From Leptospira bandrabouensis (GTDB lineage Bacteria; Spirochaetota; Leptospiria; Leptospirales; Leptospiraceae), in assembly GCF_004770905.1 (NCBI RefSeq), contig NZ_RQHT01000014.1, forward strand, positions 2,116,650 to 2,180,649: a stretch of 64,000 bases of DNA, given 5' to 3'. The notes under the pieces are model-generated. The model ran no database searches and was not told the DNA's origin. It saw nothing but the letters and a program-made list of their open reading frames with translations. The translations under genes and the position numbers were made by a program. Below, one piece after another: positions 11,131 to 20,751 of the stretch (positions within the stretch are counted from its first letter, which is position 1; every line of letters starts with the position of its first letter).

Positions 11131-11982
11131 TTAGTAAGTAATTTTTAAATCAGAAATATCAATGAACTTTCTAAAAAGAAGGTTATTGGTTGGTTTCTTT
11201 GTATCAAAGATGAGAACAGCCACTTTGTTAAAGGTAAGAAAGTTTGGTCTGTATTGTGTGTAGTGGTGACTTGTGATCGTCGCACGATACTTATTATTGT
11301 AGATGGTATAAGTATGTTTAGGAAGAGTTTCATGCACTTGGCGTTTTTTCTCATCCTCAGTTTGTGCTACATAGTTATAAATCACTTGTTTATCTTTCGT
11401 TGGCCCAGTTTCGCCAAACAGAGTGAAGGGGAGTGCTTTTGCGTTGTTTTTGCATAGGTAATCCACAACTTCTGTAAAACTAGGCTCTGGCATTTCTGCT
11501 TCAAACCCTGCGAAATGACGTTTTTCTACTTCGGCTTTTTTCTTAGCATAAGTTTCTTCGCCCCAGATTTCTTTAGCAGTGACCGGAGTAGGCATTACAT
11601 TCGAAAAGTATAAAGTTCTTTCGTCTTTTTCAGGATCTGCTTTTCTCCAAGCAGGGTAAGGGATGAGTCTTCTTTCGTCCGGATTGGTCCGGTCTCCCTC
11701 GTATCCCGCAAGAACATAAATTGCATATTCTTGGTTATCTGGAACTCGAGACTCTAATTCCACTTGGACATCCAAAAATTCGCCTTTTCCTGTATCAGCA
11801 TGTCGTCTAACAAAGTTTACACCTTTGAGGCGTATTCTTGCATCATAAATAGAAAGTGGATACAAGTCACGGCCGTCTTTGGAAGCAACCGCTCCCGTTG
11901 TCCCTTGTGTATTCCCTGTTTCTTGTGCAAAAAGTGCACAAGTGAGTAGGGTGAATGAAATGGCGAATATTGTTTTGTTCAT
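11131..11982 (-). CDS. Exported hypothetical protein
   Basis: 283 residues with an N-terminal signal peptide (MNKTIFAISFTLLTCALFAQ). A cysteine at residue 15 could be a loose spirochaetal lipobox, but cleavage after ALFAQ by signal peptidase I is equally likely. The mature protein has many charged residues and beta-type segments (LDVQVELESRVPDNQEYAIYVLAGYEG split across the N-terminal half) and no recognised catalytic motif. Periplasmic or outer-membrane location is inferred. It lies upstream of no obvious partner. Confidence 0.65.
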   Translation of the reverse strand: MNKTIFAISFTLLTCALFAQETGNTQGTTGAVASKDGRDLYPLSIYDARIRLKGVNFVRRHADTGKGEFLDVQVELESRVPDNQEYAIYVLAGYEGDRTNPDERRLIPYPAWRKADPEKDERTLYFSNVMPTPVTAKEIWGEETYAKKKAEVEKRHFAGFEAEMPEPSFTEVVDYLCKNNAKALPFTLFGETGPTKDKQVIYNYVAQTEDEKKRQVHETLPKHTYTIYNNKYRATITSHHYTQYRPNFLTFNKVAVLIFDTKKPTNNLLFRKFIDISDLKITY

Positions 11983-12047
11983 GTTCCGACTACCAATTTG
12001 GTTTATACAGTTAGTATCGAAGAAATGACCTAGAAAAATTAGGGAAA

Positions 12048-12404
12048 TTAGGCTTTTTTCGGACGATTGTTCTCATCTACGAAGACCACTTTGGGTTTGT
12101 AATCTGCCGAAAGGTCCTTTTCATCCACCTGACCATAGGTGATGATGATGACTTTGTCCCCTTTCATTCCGAGCCTTGCCGCTGCCCCATTCAAACAAAT
12201 GGTTCCAGAACCGCGTTCCCCCACGATCAGGTAGGTTTCGAACCTGGCACCGTTATTGACGTTCACAACGCTTACTTGTTCGTAAGGTTTCATTCCTGCC
12301 AAATCCATTAGGTCTTGGTCAACAGTAAGACTACCTTCGTAGTGGAGCTCCGCTTCGGTAACGATGGCTCTATGGATTTTGCCTTTGCAAACAGTGATGA
12401 TCAT
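12048..12404 (-). CDS. panD: Aspartate 1-decarboxylase
   Basis: 118 residues. PanD makes beta-alanine from aspartate for pantothenate and coenzyme A. The self-cleavage site is at Gly24-Ser25 (YEGSLT), where Ser25 becomes the catalytic pyruvoyl group; the [18 protein letters not shown] segment is typical. Its start overlaps the stop of the upstream Panacea-domain gene by four bases, so the two are translationally coupled. Confidence 0.96.
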   Translation of the reverse strand: MIITVCKGKIHRAIVTEAELHYEGSLTVDQDLMDLAGMKPYEQVSVVNVNNGARFETYLIVGERGSGTICLNGAAARLGMKGDKVIIITYGQVDEKDLSADYKPKVVFVDENNRPKKA

Positions 12405-12934
12405 TCTGACCTCTCAAATAAAACTCTAAACATTTTGCCTGATAGATTCAAAAGGCTTTTTTGGACAAGAACATGGATTTTCGTATTGATCCGATCGACG
12501 GAAAACGGAATGGAATCGAAGAGGGGAGTGACCACATAATTTTCGTAGAGGTTGGGGTAATGGCGATTTTCATCCACTACCCGGCCACGAAAGGCTTCGA
12601 GAACCTTCATCATCACTCGTTTGTCTTCCCGAGAAAGGACAAGTCCCTCTAAGGGTTTTAAGAATCGTAACGTAAATCCTTGGATGCCATTCCCTTCAAT
12701 TTTGGGAATGGCATCGATATGTCCCTTTTCTTTCAAAAATAAAAGTGCTTCGTTCAGTTTGACGGGGTAAGGGGAGTCTTCTAAGTGGATATAGTCTCCT
12801 CTTGTGATCATCTCCGCATGTTTTTGGAAATGAACACCATCCGAATAGTAGAGCAGTTTCGCCAAATCCAGGCGGGCTCTCCCATTGGGTGATTTTTCGA
12901 GGATCCAAAGGATCGCATGACAAAGTTTCTCCAT
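12401..12934 (-). CDS. Panacea (SocA-like/DUF4065) domain protein
   Basis: 177 residues. The N-terminal half matches the Panacea domain pattern: [13 protein letters not shown] near residues 24-36, then [15 protein letters not shown], corresponding to the KLLYxSD...G..Y....YGPxP layout of SocA/GepA-like proteins. Panacea domains are known as antitoxins and phage-associated regulators, but this copy is fused in an operon with panD (four-base overlap), which suggests a house-keeping or regulatory role. Its start lies inside the 5' end of the divergent lipB gene, so the two 5' ends overlap by 18 bases. Confidence 0.75.
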   Translation of the reverse strand: MEKLCHAILWILEKSPNGRARLDLAKLLYYSDGVHFQKHAEMITRGDYIHLEDSPYPVKLNEALLFLKEKGHIDAIPKIEGNGIQGFTLRFLKPLEGLVLSREDKRVMMKVLEAFRGRVVDENRHYPNLYENYVVTPLFDSIPFSVDRINTKIHVLVQKSLLNLSGKMFRVLFERSE

Positions 12935-13576
12935 CGAAAAGGACTTCCTTCTTACCTGTTTCCTTCGATCGTTCCGTACTTAAGATACGTGAAATTCCAG
13001 GAAAATTCCAGGAAAAATCGAAGGGAATCCATGCTCTTTTTAGAACACAGTCCATGTTTGACAGGAGGCATAGGTGCGAAAGCGGAAAATCTTTTGGTTT
13101 CGCCTTCTCACCTGAATTCTCTTGGGGTAGAGATGGTCACCTTGCCGAGGGGAGGGGACTTTACTGCCCATGAACCAGGCCAAATTGTGGGATACTTACA
13201 TATCGATTTGAAAAAAAGAAATTTAAGTTTGGGTGATTTTTTACGTGTCTTAAACCAAAGTTTGGTGGTCTCTATTAAAGAAACTTGGGGTTTAACCGTG
13301 GAAGAAAATCCAAAGGCTCCGGGACTTTATACCACAGAAGAACACAAACGAAAACTTGTCTCCGAGGGCATCTTTGCTAAGTCCTATTTCACAAGCTTTG
13401 GTTTCGCCTTAAATGGATTGAACAATCTTTCTACCTTTTCTCTCATCAATCCTTGTGGCGCAAAGTCGGAAGACATGACATCGCTCCTTCGATTGGGAAA
13501 AGATAAGGATTTCCCGAAGAAACGAAGGGAATTTGTAGAGATTTTTACGAAAACATTCATAGACTTACTCCCTTAA
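12917..13576 (+). CDS. lipB: Octanoyltransferase LipB
   Basis: 219 residues. LipB moves the octanoyl group from acyl-carrier protein to lipoyl domains. The signature RGGDFTAHEPGQIVGYLHID is a clear match to RGGDxTxHGPGQ, with one glycine replaced by glutamate. The catalytic cysteine is in NPCG near the end, and the conserved lysine aligns with the KRKLVSEG segment, 20 residues before the FALN asparagine, the same spacing as in Escherichia coli LipB. The start at 12917 has AAAGGA upstream and gives the right N-terminal length. It overlaps the divergent Panacea gene by 18 bases. Confidence 0.88.
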   Translation: MTKFLHRKGLPSYLFPSIVPYLRYVKFQENSRKNRRESMLFLEHSPCLTGGIGAKAENLLVSPSHLNSLGVEMVTLPRGGDFTAHEPGQIVGYLHIDLKKRNLSLGDFLRVLNQSLVVSIKETWGLTVEENPKAPGLYTTEEHKRKLVSEGIFAKSYFTSFGFALNGLNNLSTFSLINPCGAKSEDMTSLLRLGKDKDFPKKRREFVEIFTKTFIDLLP

Positions 13577-13636
13577 ATTCTAACGTATTTTCCTCTGTAA
13601 ATTCTCCTGGATAGCCGAAAGGTATAAGGGGGATCT

Positions 13637-14632
13637 ATGAAATATTCACGTTTTTTTCTATCCTTTATACTTTTCTTTTTCCTCTGTGAGGCCTTGGCTC
13701 TCAGTGCTGTGGTTTGGACTTTTTATGAATCTTTACAAAATGCTCTCACCCAAGAACAATTTGTTTCTGACCATAGAGCCCGTGATTTAACTTTGGCTTT
13801 GGCAAAAAGTTCAGAACAAAGACTACAGAACGAAGGTTATGTGGAACTAGAAAAAATGTTCCATCGGTATGTAGAACAATCAAAAAAAGATCCCGAAGAG
13901 TTTTACATTCAAAAAATCAGTTTGTATTCAGTAGATGCCACTCTTCTTGTTTCTACGGATACCATCTACACCCCAGAAGAATTAAAAAATAGAAAACCTG
14001 ATGAGGCACTTCTCCGTTCCACGTTTTTCAAAAAAGGGATACGGATGAAAAAATGGCAATGGTCTGAACCTGAAAATGGAGAAAATCCCATCTTAAATTC
14101 CAAACGAGATCCAAAGGTTAGGTCAGGTTTTGAATGGGTTCTATCTTATTTGCCACTGGCTAAATCGAATACGGTCAGGCTTACTTCTCCATTATACAAA
14201 CCAGGGACTTTGGATGTGTCAGGACTTGTGATTTTAGTATATGAAAGAGGGAACTTAGGATTACTTTTTGAAAACCAATGGAAACTTGTGGAATGGATGG
14301 TATTAAATTATATTTTATTTGCATTCATTGTAAGTTTGGTTTTAACAGGTGCCTTCGTGGCCTATACGATGTTAGTTGCAAAAGATTCTTCCGTTTTACC
14401 TAAAGAGGCAAAGAACCTTCCCTTGTTTGAGAAAAAAACATTAGAAACAATGGATACACCAGAGAGTCACGTGGAACCAATTGTCGATTTAACGGAAGTA
14501 CCAATCGAAGGAACCAATGTAAGTTCTGGACCAGAAAGTGAAGTGGAAATTCTTTCAGAGGGACCAATGGTTTCTCATGTTTCCCCAGGTTCTAAAGAAA
14601 CACCCGTTCGCGATGCGATCTTTTTAGGATAG
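13637..14632 (+). CDS. Two-helix membrane protein with extracytoplasmic domain
   Basis: 331 residues. A membrane anchor at residues 5-30, a periplasmic region of about 180 residues, a second membrane helix near residues 218-242 and a cytoplasmic tail rich in E, P and S. This resembles the sensor half of a receptor, without HAMP or kinase parts that I can recognise. It is three bases upstream of the STAS/zinc-ribbon gene and close to murJ, which points to one operon. Function unknown. Confidence 0.7.
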   Translation: MKYSRFFLSFILFFFLCEALALSAVVWTFYESLQNALTQEQFVSDHRARDLTLALAKSSEQRLQNEGYVELEKMFHRYVEQSKKDPEEFYIQKISLYSVDATLLVSTDTIYTPEELKNRKPDEALLRSTFFKKGIRMKKWQWSEPENGENPILNSKRDPKVRSGFEWVLSYLPLAKSNTVRLTSPLYKPGTLDVSGLVILVYERGNLGLLFENQWKLVEWMVLNYILFAFIVSLVLTGAFVAYTMLVAKDSSVLPKEAKNLPLFEKKTLETMDTPESHVEPIVDLTEVPIEGTNVSSGPESEVEILSEGPMVSHVSPGSKETPVRDAIFLG

Positions 14633-14635
14633 ATT

Positions 14636-15502
14636 ATGGAAGCCAAAGATAAAGTATTTTCAATCCAATTGAAAGGTGGTTTAGACGGAACTAGCGCTGA
14701 AGATTTTTACCGTTATTTTGAATCGCAATTAGGTAAGGGATACAGAAAATTTTTGTTCCAGTTCGGGGCTTTAGATTTTATTACCTCCAACGGAATCAGT
14801 GTGATGGTGAAAATCCATAAACAGATTACTAAGATTGGTGCCGTATACGCCATTTATGGAGTGAAACAAGAAGTCGAAGATGTTCTAACTCTTGTTGGTC
14901 TTTTCGATAAACTTCCGATTTTCAGGGATCACAATCAGGCAGAATCTTTTCTTTTAAAAATGGAACCGAAACGTCAGAATCCTCCCGAAATGAAACCTCT
15001 CACGGAGCCAGCACCGCAATCTCATGTGGGAAGTGAAAATCGGATTCGTTTTTATTTTACAGGCAAAACCAGAGAAAAAGATTCTTTATCTCAAAAAAAA
15101 GAACCCGTATCTCAATTGGAATCCATCCCAGAACAAGAAGTAGAGGAACCAGTTTCCCCGACCCAACCTAACTCTTCTTCTCCTATGGAATTAGTTTTAG
15201 AAGAAAAACTAAATAGCCTAAGGTTGGAAATCAAAGAAACTTTAAACCATGAATTGGAGAGAAGGTTTGCAGTTTATAAAACCTCTTCAGGTTCGGAAGA
15301 AAAAAGAATTACGATTCCAAGTTACATTCAATCGAAAACAAAACAATTAGAAACCATGGAACGTATCATCCAATGTGAAGTTTGCGGAACAAGGTTAAGA
15401 CTTCATAAATTTGGGAAACACGAATGTCCTGGGTGTTCCACTCAGTTCGAAATGAGTACCAACGGTTCTGTGCGTTTTCTTGAAAAATTGAATCCACTCT
15501 AA
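14636..15502 (+). CDS. STAS-domain protein with C-terminal zinc ribbon
   Basis: 288 residues. The first 110 residues form a STAS domain (anti-sigma-antagonist type), with the phosphorylation-loop region reading FITSNGISVMVKI. A disordered linker rich in P, E, S and Q follows, then a short coiled-coil, and a C-terminal zinc ribbon with two CxxC pairs (CEVCG and CPGC, about residues 246-268). The canonical STAS serine is at SNGI. Fusion of STAS with a zinc ribbon is unusual. Role inferred to be regulatory, in the same operon as the preceding membrane protein and murJ. Confidence 0.8.
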   Translation: MEAKDKVFSIQLKGGLDGTSAEDFYRYFESQLGKGYRKFLFQFGALDFITSNGISVMVKIHKQITKIGAVYAIYGVKQEVEDVLTLVGLFDKLPIFRDHNQAESFLLKMEPKRQNPPEMKPLTEPAPQSHVGSENRIRFYFTGKTREKDSLSQKKEPVSQLESIPEQEVEEPVSPTQPNSSSPMELVLEEKLNSLRLEIKETLNHELERRFAVYKTSSGSEEKRITIPSYIQSKTKQLETMERIIQCEVCGTRLRLHKFGKHECPGCSTQFEMSTNGSVRFLEKLNPL

Positions 15503-15513
15503 AGTCTGGTCTT

Positions 15514-17139
15514 ATGACAAAACAAGCCAAGGGAAGTGAGTCAAGTGCCAGGCGTTCACTTGCCCTATCTTTTTATACATTTTTATCTCGAATTTTGGGT
15601 CTTGTGCGTGACCACTTTATGGCTGTTAGTTTTGGAACAGGGATGGTTGCTTCTGCATTCAGTGTGGCCTACCGACTTCCCAATATGTTTCGAAATTTAT
15701 TGGCAGAAGGAACACTTAGCCAGTCCTTTATGCCAATTTTTTCTGAATATGAAAAGATCGGCATTTTAGAAGCTAGGGTGATGGCAGGAACTGTTCTCAG
15801 TTTCCTTTTCCTTTGTTTGTCTTTATTTGTAGCTTTGTTTTGGTTTTTTGCAGCAGGTTTTTTGCCGGCACTTGTGGGTGGGTCACCTGAATATGGGGCA
15901 CTTGTCGTTGAACTTTCGTTAGTTTTGTTTTTTCTGATAATGACTGCCAGTTTGTCTTCGATTTTTATGTCGATTTCTAACTCACATCATAATTATTTTG
16001 TTCCTTCTTTATCTCCCATCATCCTTAACTTTAGTTATTTGATCGTTTTTATTTTTATATTTCCTTTTTATCATGAAATTCGGGAAAAAGTTTTTGTTCT
16101 TGCTTATGGAATTGTAACGGGAGGGGTCTTACAACTTCTCGTCCAAGCTTGGTATGTATACAAAAATGGATATGGTCCCATCTTTCGTTTGAATTTGAAA
16201 CATCCTGCCATTCGTAAAATTTTTAAATTGATGTTACCAGCTGCGCTTGGAGGAAGTTTTTACCAAATCGGACTTCTAGTAGATATTTTCCTCGCCAACT
16301 ACATCCAAAACCAAAACCCAGGACTTGGGGCTGTGGTAAGTTTGGATTATTCCCAAAGGCTTGTCCAACTTCCTACGGGAATCATTGGAGTGGCACTTGC
16401 CACGACCATCCTGCCTTCTCTTTTGAAGGACCTTCGCGAAGGTAGAGAAGAAAATGTTCCCAAAGAAATATCTGATGTATTGTCGTTTGCCTTCTTTTTA
16501 ACTCTTCCAGCAAGCATTGGTTTGGCGGTACTTGGGGAAACGGTTTTGGATTCGATTTATTACGGGGGACGTTGGGACCATTTAGCAACGATCACTGCTT
16601 TTTATCCTTTGGTTTTTTATTCTTTTGCGATTCCGTTTTATAGTATTAATAAAGTTTTGGTTTCTTCCTATTATGCGTTTTCTGACACAAAAACTCCTTT
16701 AAGAATCCAATTGGTTTCTTTTTTCTTAAGTATCTTGGTGAGCATTGGGCTTATGTTCTTTTTAAAACATTCTGCCATTGCTTTGGCCTCGGCTCTGAGT
16801 GCTTCGGTGACTTCTTCCTTATTATTGTATTATTTGAAAGCCCACCAAGTAAAAATTCCCTTTCTCACTGTCTGGTTTCGTATTTTGAAAATGGTGCCGG
16901 CCCTCTTTGGACTTTTTCTTTGGTTAGTTGTTTCTGAATGGATCATAAAACCTTTTTTAGTTACCTATCTTTCCGATAGCTTTGGACTTGGTTTTGCCAA
17001 TGTAAGTCGGCTTTGTCTTGTGGTTTCGATTCTCCCGGCAGTGGTTTTATACTTTACGGTGGCAGGGATTACCAAACTACCCGAAGCAGATATTATTTTG
17101 GGAAGGTTTTTAAGAAAGTTTCGAAAAAAAGCCTCTTAA
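15514..17139 (+). CDS. murJ: Lipid II flippase MurJ (MviN)
   Basis: 541 residues, a polytopic membrane protein of the MOP superfamily that moves lipid II across the inner membrane in peptidoglycan synthesis. Typical family pieces are visible: SRILGLVRDHFMAVSFG at the N-terminus, PNMFRNLLAEGTLSQSFMPIF, and the repeated helices through the C-terminus. It is 11 bases after the STAS/zinc-ribbon gene. A strong hairpin follows the stop. Confidence 0.95.
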   Translation: MTKQAKGSESSARRSLALSFYTFLSRILGLVRDHFMAVSFGTGMVASAFSVAYRLPNMFRNLLAEGTLSQSFMPIFSEYEKIGILEARVMAGTVLSFLFLCLSLFVALFWFFAAGFLPALVGGSPEYGALVVELSLVLFFLIMTASLSSIFMSISNSHHNYFVPSLSPIILNFSYLIVFIFIFPFYHEIREKVFVLAYGIVTGGVLQLLVQAWYVYKNGYGPIFRLNLKHPAIRKIFKLMLPAALGGSFYQIGLLVDIFLANYIQNQNPGLGAVVSLDYSQRLVQLPTGIIGVALATTILPSLLKDLREGREENVPKEISDVLSFAFFLTLPASIGLAVLGETVLDSIYYGGRWDHLATITAFYPLVFYSFAIPFYSINKVLVSSYYAFSDTKTPLRIQLVSFFLSILVSIGLMFFLKHSAIALASALSASVTSSLLLYYLKAHQVKIPFLTVWFRILKMVPALFGLFLWLVVSEWIIKPFLVTYLSDSFGLGFANVSRLCLVVSILPAVVLYFTVAGITKLPEADIILGRFLRKFRKKAS

Positions 17140-17210
17140 GGTATTCACACCAAACTTTCCTTTTGTGATTTTGTTTCTTTTTTCTGGAGAAGGAATCTTA
17201 AAAGAATAAA

Positions 17211-17262
17211 AAAAGCTGATGGATGCTTGCATAGATCCAAAACACCCATCGGCTTTTTTAGT
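17211..17262. terminator. Bidirectional terminator between murJ and ileS
   Basis: An inverted repeat AAAAGCtGATGG ... CCATCgGCTTTT with a long loop, flanked by A-rich and T-rich tracts. It can stop transcripts from both convergent genes. Confidence 0.8.
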
Positions 17263-17307
17263 TTAAAGTTTGTGTACTGAAGTAATTTCTTTACTGCAAC
17301 CTAAAGT

Positions 17308-20049
17308 TTAAAGTTGGGAAACCACTTCTTCACAACGAACACAGAGTTTTCCTTCCACAGTAGAAACATGACGCCAACACCTTGGGCATTCATAGTGTCG
17401 AGGTTTACGAATTTGGATAGAAGCTTTTTCTCCTTTCCATTCCGAAAACACTTCACTAATTTCTTTGTTATCGAAGGAAACTTCCGATACCACAAAGAAT
17501 AGGCTTAGGTCGTCTTTGGAAAACTTTGTATCTTTTAAGGAATCTCCTGAGATGAGAACTTCAGCTTCCAATGATTTCCCGAGTTTTCCCAATTTTCTTG
17601 CTTCTTCGAGAGCTTTTTGCACCACCTCTTTTGTTTCAAAGACAGGTGCAAATTGGGATTCTAAATCGGAATCAAGTAAGGAAGATAAGTCTGAAAAATC
17701 AGAATAAAATACAGAATCTTTTAAACCAAATTCCGTCCATACTTCTTCCGTTGTGAACGAAAGGATCGGTGAGAGGAGTTTGGTTAAGGTTTCTAAAATG
17801 ACTGCCAAAACATATTCAGAAGATTTTCTGGATTTTGAGTTTTTGCCATCACAGTACATTCTGTCCCGAATGATTTCAAAGTAGTCTTGGGATAAATCCA
17901 CTGTGCAGAAAACTAGAATTCGATGATAAACCTGATGGAACTGATAGTTCTCATACAATTTTTTAACATCTTCATTCAGTTTTGCTAATTTATGAAGGTA
18001 ATACTGATCAATGGCTTCTAAATTTTCCTTTTTCAAATTCCACTGAAGAACTTCTGCTTTGGTATTTCCTAAGAGATAGCGGAAGGTATTTCTGATTTTG
18101 CGATAAGCCTCCGCCACCGTTTTGATCGAGTCCTTTCCAATTTTGACATCGTCTCGAAAATCTTGGGTGGAAACCCAAAGCCTAAGGATATCGGCTCCGT
18201 ATTGGTTGATGATATCTGTTGTGGGATTGATCACGTTTCCAAGGGATTTGGACATCGCATGACCTTTTTCATCTAACACATAACCGTGTGTGAGGACAGA
18301 TCGGTAAGGAGGCCTTTTTCTAATCGCCATGGATGGCCAAAGAGATGATTGGAACCATCCCCTGTGTTGATCGGAACCTTCCAAATATAAGTCGGCAGGT
18401 TCGTTGTTTAATGAATCACCAAATACGGCAAAGCTGGAAACTCCTGAATCAAACCAAACATCCAAAATATCTTTGTCTTGTTTTAATTCCTCAGAACCAC
18501 ATTTTGTACATTTGGTTCCTTCTGGTAAAAGATCCTTTGCTTCTCTTTCATACCAAACTTCGATCCCTTCTTTTTTGACAATCTGGATGAAGTGTTTGAT
18601 CGTTTTGTCATCAAGGTGTGTGAATCCACAAGATTTACAAGTAAAAGAAGGAATGGGAACTCCCCAGTTCCTTTGTCTCGACAAACACCAGTCAGGTCTT
18701 GATTCTACCATAGAGCGGATGCGAGTGATTCCCCAATCAGGAATCCATTTTACGTTGTCGATCGCTTTTAGAGAATCTTCTCTGAGACCATCGTGGTCGA
18801 TGGAAAAAAACCATTGTGGTGTTGCACGAAAGATGAGAGGTTTTTTACTCCTCCAACTATGAGGATAGGAGTGAGTGAATTCAGAATAATGCACGAGGGC
18901 ATTTTTTTCTTTTAGGAGTTCTACAATTTTAGGATTGGCATCCCAAATTTTAATTCCCTTCATCATTTCAAATTCGTCCGTATAACGACCGTAATCATCA
19001 ACAGGAGAAAGCGGAGGAAGTCCTGCTGCCGTTCCTACACGGTAGTCATCCGTTCCGTGGCCTGGGGCAGTATGGACACAACCTGTTCCCGCATCGAGTG
19101 TCACATGATTTCCAAAAAGAGGGATGGATTCACGATCGATAAACGGATGTAAGAAGGTCATCTTTCCCAGTTCGGTGCTCGTTAACGATTTAATTTTTGT
19201 GAGAGTGATCCCTGTTTTTTGTTCTACAGATTCTTTTAATCCATCCGCAAGGATCAGTCTTCCGTGAGAATCAGATTGGAAAAGAGAGTAGTCTAGTTCC
19301 TCATTAAAACAAATCGCAAGGTTTGCCGGAAGTGTCCAGGGAGTGGTGGTCCAGATCAAACAGTAAGTGTCGGCCTCGCCCTTTACTGCAAACTTTACAT
19401 AAATTGAAGGGGAGACATGGTTTTGGTATTCGATCTCGGCTTCCGCATGGGCAGTCGCTAAATCAATACACCAATACACAGGTTTTTTTCCTTTGTAGAT
19501 ATATCCTTTTTCAAAAAGGGATCCAAATACTTCCACGATCCTTGCTTCAAATTCAGGAGCCATGGTGAGATACTTTTTATCTTCTTCCCAGAAACATAAA
19601 AATCGACTTAAATCTTCCCCTTGTTTTCCTACAAACTCAGCCGCATACTCACGGCATTTTTTTCGAAGTTCGCTTGGGCTAGTGTTCCTTGCTTCTTTAC
19701 CAAGATTTTTTAACACCTGTACTTCGATGGGAAGTCCATGACAGTCCCAACCAGGAATCATATCGGTTTGGAAACCGGAAAGAGATTTTGATTTAACAAT
19801 GATATCTTTTAAAATTTTATTGAGAGCGTGTCCAACATGGAAATTTCCATTGGCGTAAGGAGGTCCATCGTGTAATACAAACGAAGGTTTGGATTTACGA
19901 ATTTCCTTCATCTTTTGGAAGACTTTTTTCTCCTTCCAAATTTTAATTTGACCTGGTTCACGATTTGCCAGGTCGGCTTTCATGGGAAAGGAGGTCTCAG
20001 GGAGAAGAACCGTTTTAGAATAGGGATTTTCCGTTTCTGGTTTGGCCAT
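17308..20049 (-). CDS. ileS: Isoleucyl-tRNA synthetase
   Basis: 913 residues, the normal bacterial length. The class I motifs are present: [17 protein letters not shown] (HIGH region) and [10 protein letters not shown] (KMSKS), and there is a CP1 editing domain ([12 protein letters not shown]). Zinc-ligand cysteines are visible at the C-terminus (CPRCWRHVS and CVRCEE). It charges tRNA-Ile. It is transcribed singly and the upstream spacing of about 60 bases leaves room for its promoter. Confidence 0.97.
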   Translation of the reverse strand: MAKPETENPYSKTVLLPETSFPMKADLANREPGQIKIWKEKKVFQKMKEIRKSKPSFVLHDGPPYANGNFHVGHALNKILKDIIVKSKSLSGFQTDMIPGWDCHGLPIEVQVLKNLGKEARNTSPSELRKKCREYAAEFVGKQGEDLSRFLCFWEEDKKYLTMAPEFEARIVEVFGSLFEKGYIYKGKKPVYWCIDLATAHAEAEIEYQNHVSPSIYVKFAVKGEADTYCLIWTTTPWTLPANLAICFNEELDYSLFQSDSHGRLILADGLKESVEQKTGITLTKIKSLTSTELGKMTFLHPFIDRESIPLFGNHVTLDAGTGCVHTAPGHGTDDYRVGTAAGLPPLSPVDDYGRYTDEFEMMKGIKIWDANPKIVELLKEKNALVHYSEFTHSYPHSWRSKKPLIFRATPQWFFSIDHDGLREDSLKAIDNVKWIPDWGITRIRSMVESRPDWCLSRQRNWGVPIPSFTCKSCGFTHLDDKTIKHFIQIVKKEGIEVWYEREAKDLLPEGTKCTKCGSEELKQDKDILDVWFDSGVSSFAVFGDSLNNEPADLYLEGSDQHRGWFQSSLWPSMAIRKRPPYRSVLTHGYVLDEKGHAMSKSLGNVINPTTDIINQYGADILRLWVSTQDFRDDVKIGKDSIKTVAEAYRKIRNTFRYLLGNTKAEVLQWNLKKENLEAIDQYYLHKLAKLNEDVKKLYENYQFHQVYHRILVFCTVDLSQDYFEIIRDRMYCDGKNSKSRKSSEYVLAVILETLTKLLSPILSFTTEEVWTEFGLKDSVFYSDFSDLSSLLDSDLESQFAPVFETKEVVQKALEEARKLGKLGKSLEAEVLISGDSLKDTKFSKDDLSLFFVVSEVSFDNKEISEVFSEWKGEKASIQIRKPRHYECPRCWRHVSTVEGKLCVRCEEVVSQL

Positions 20050-20108
20050 AGTAAGACCAATGTTTGTGGTCTAGGCCAAAGAGAAAACGGAAAAAAAATC
20101 TGCAGTTC

Positions 20109-20738
20109 CTAGAGTTTGACTCGGACATTGGGGAGTTCGTCCCGTAGTCTTACCACATCGGATTTTTCGAGTAGGGTTTTTTGTAAAACGAGTTGTTTTA
20201 GATGGTTAAGTTTTGCGAGGTTTTTGGGAAGAGTTTTATACTCCCTCATAAGGCTTAAATCAAGGATTTCTAAATGGGGGAGTGCGGCGATCACTTCTAC
20301 GTCGGCCTCTGTTAGTTGCACTTTGGTTTCATCCATTGCCAAAGTTTTTAATTTTTGTAATCGTGTTAAAACAGGAGGAATTTCAGTCAGTTCCGTTCTT
20401 CCTAGAAGTAGTACTTCCAAGTTTTCTAAATTTCCAATTTCTTCTGGCAGGGTTTGGAGAGGGTTACCAAAAAGATTGAGGATCTTTAATTGTTTCAGGT
20501 TACCCAGCTCTTTTGGGAGCGATTTGAGTGAGTCGTATTGGAGGGTAAGTTCTTCTACTTTTGTCAAATTTCCAATGGATGCCGGCAGGACTCCCACTTC
20601 TTTGTTCGAAAGATTTAGGACCCGATCTTCCTTGTGGTTTTCAAACCATTCCTCTGCATTGACTACATCCTTATTTGTACAATGGGAAAAGGATGTTAGA
20701 AATAAAATAGTAATTGTTGTGTATACAAATGACTTCAT
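20109..20738 (-). CDS. Leucine-rich-repeat lipoprotein
   Basis: 209 residues. A hydrophobic signal ends at a spirochaete-type lipobox cysteine (LTSFSHC, residue 20). The rest is a series of about five leucine-rich repeats of 23 residues with the pattern LPxxIGNLxxLxxLxLxxN (for example LKILNLFGNPLQTLPEEIGN). LRR proteins are an expanded family in Leptospira and usually mediate protein binding at the cell surface or periplasm. It is 13 bases downstream of the next gene on the same strand. Confidence 0.88.
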   Translation of the reverse strand: MKSFVYTTITILFLTSFSHCTNKDVVNAEEWFENHKEDRVLNLSNKEVGVLPASIGNLTKVEELTLQYDSLKSLPKELGNLKQLKILNLFGNPLQTLPEEIGNLENLEVLLLGRTELTEIPPVLTRLQKLKTLAMDETKVQLTEADVEVIAALPHLEILDLSLMREYKTLPKNLAKLNHLKQLVLQKTLLEKSDVVRLRDELPNVRVKL

Positions 20739-20751
20739 AAAACCAGGTTTA

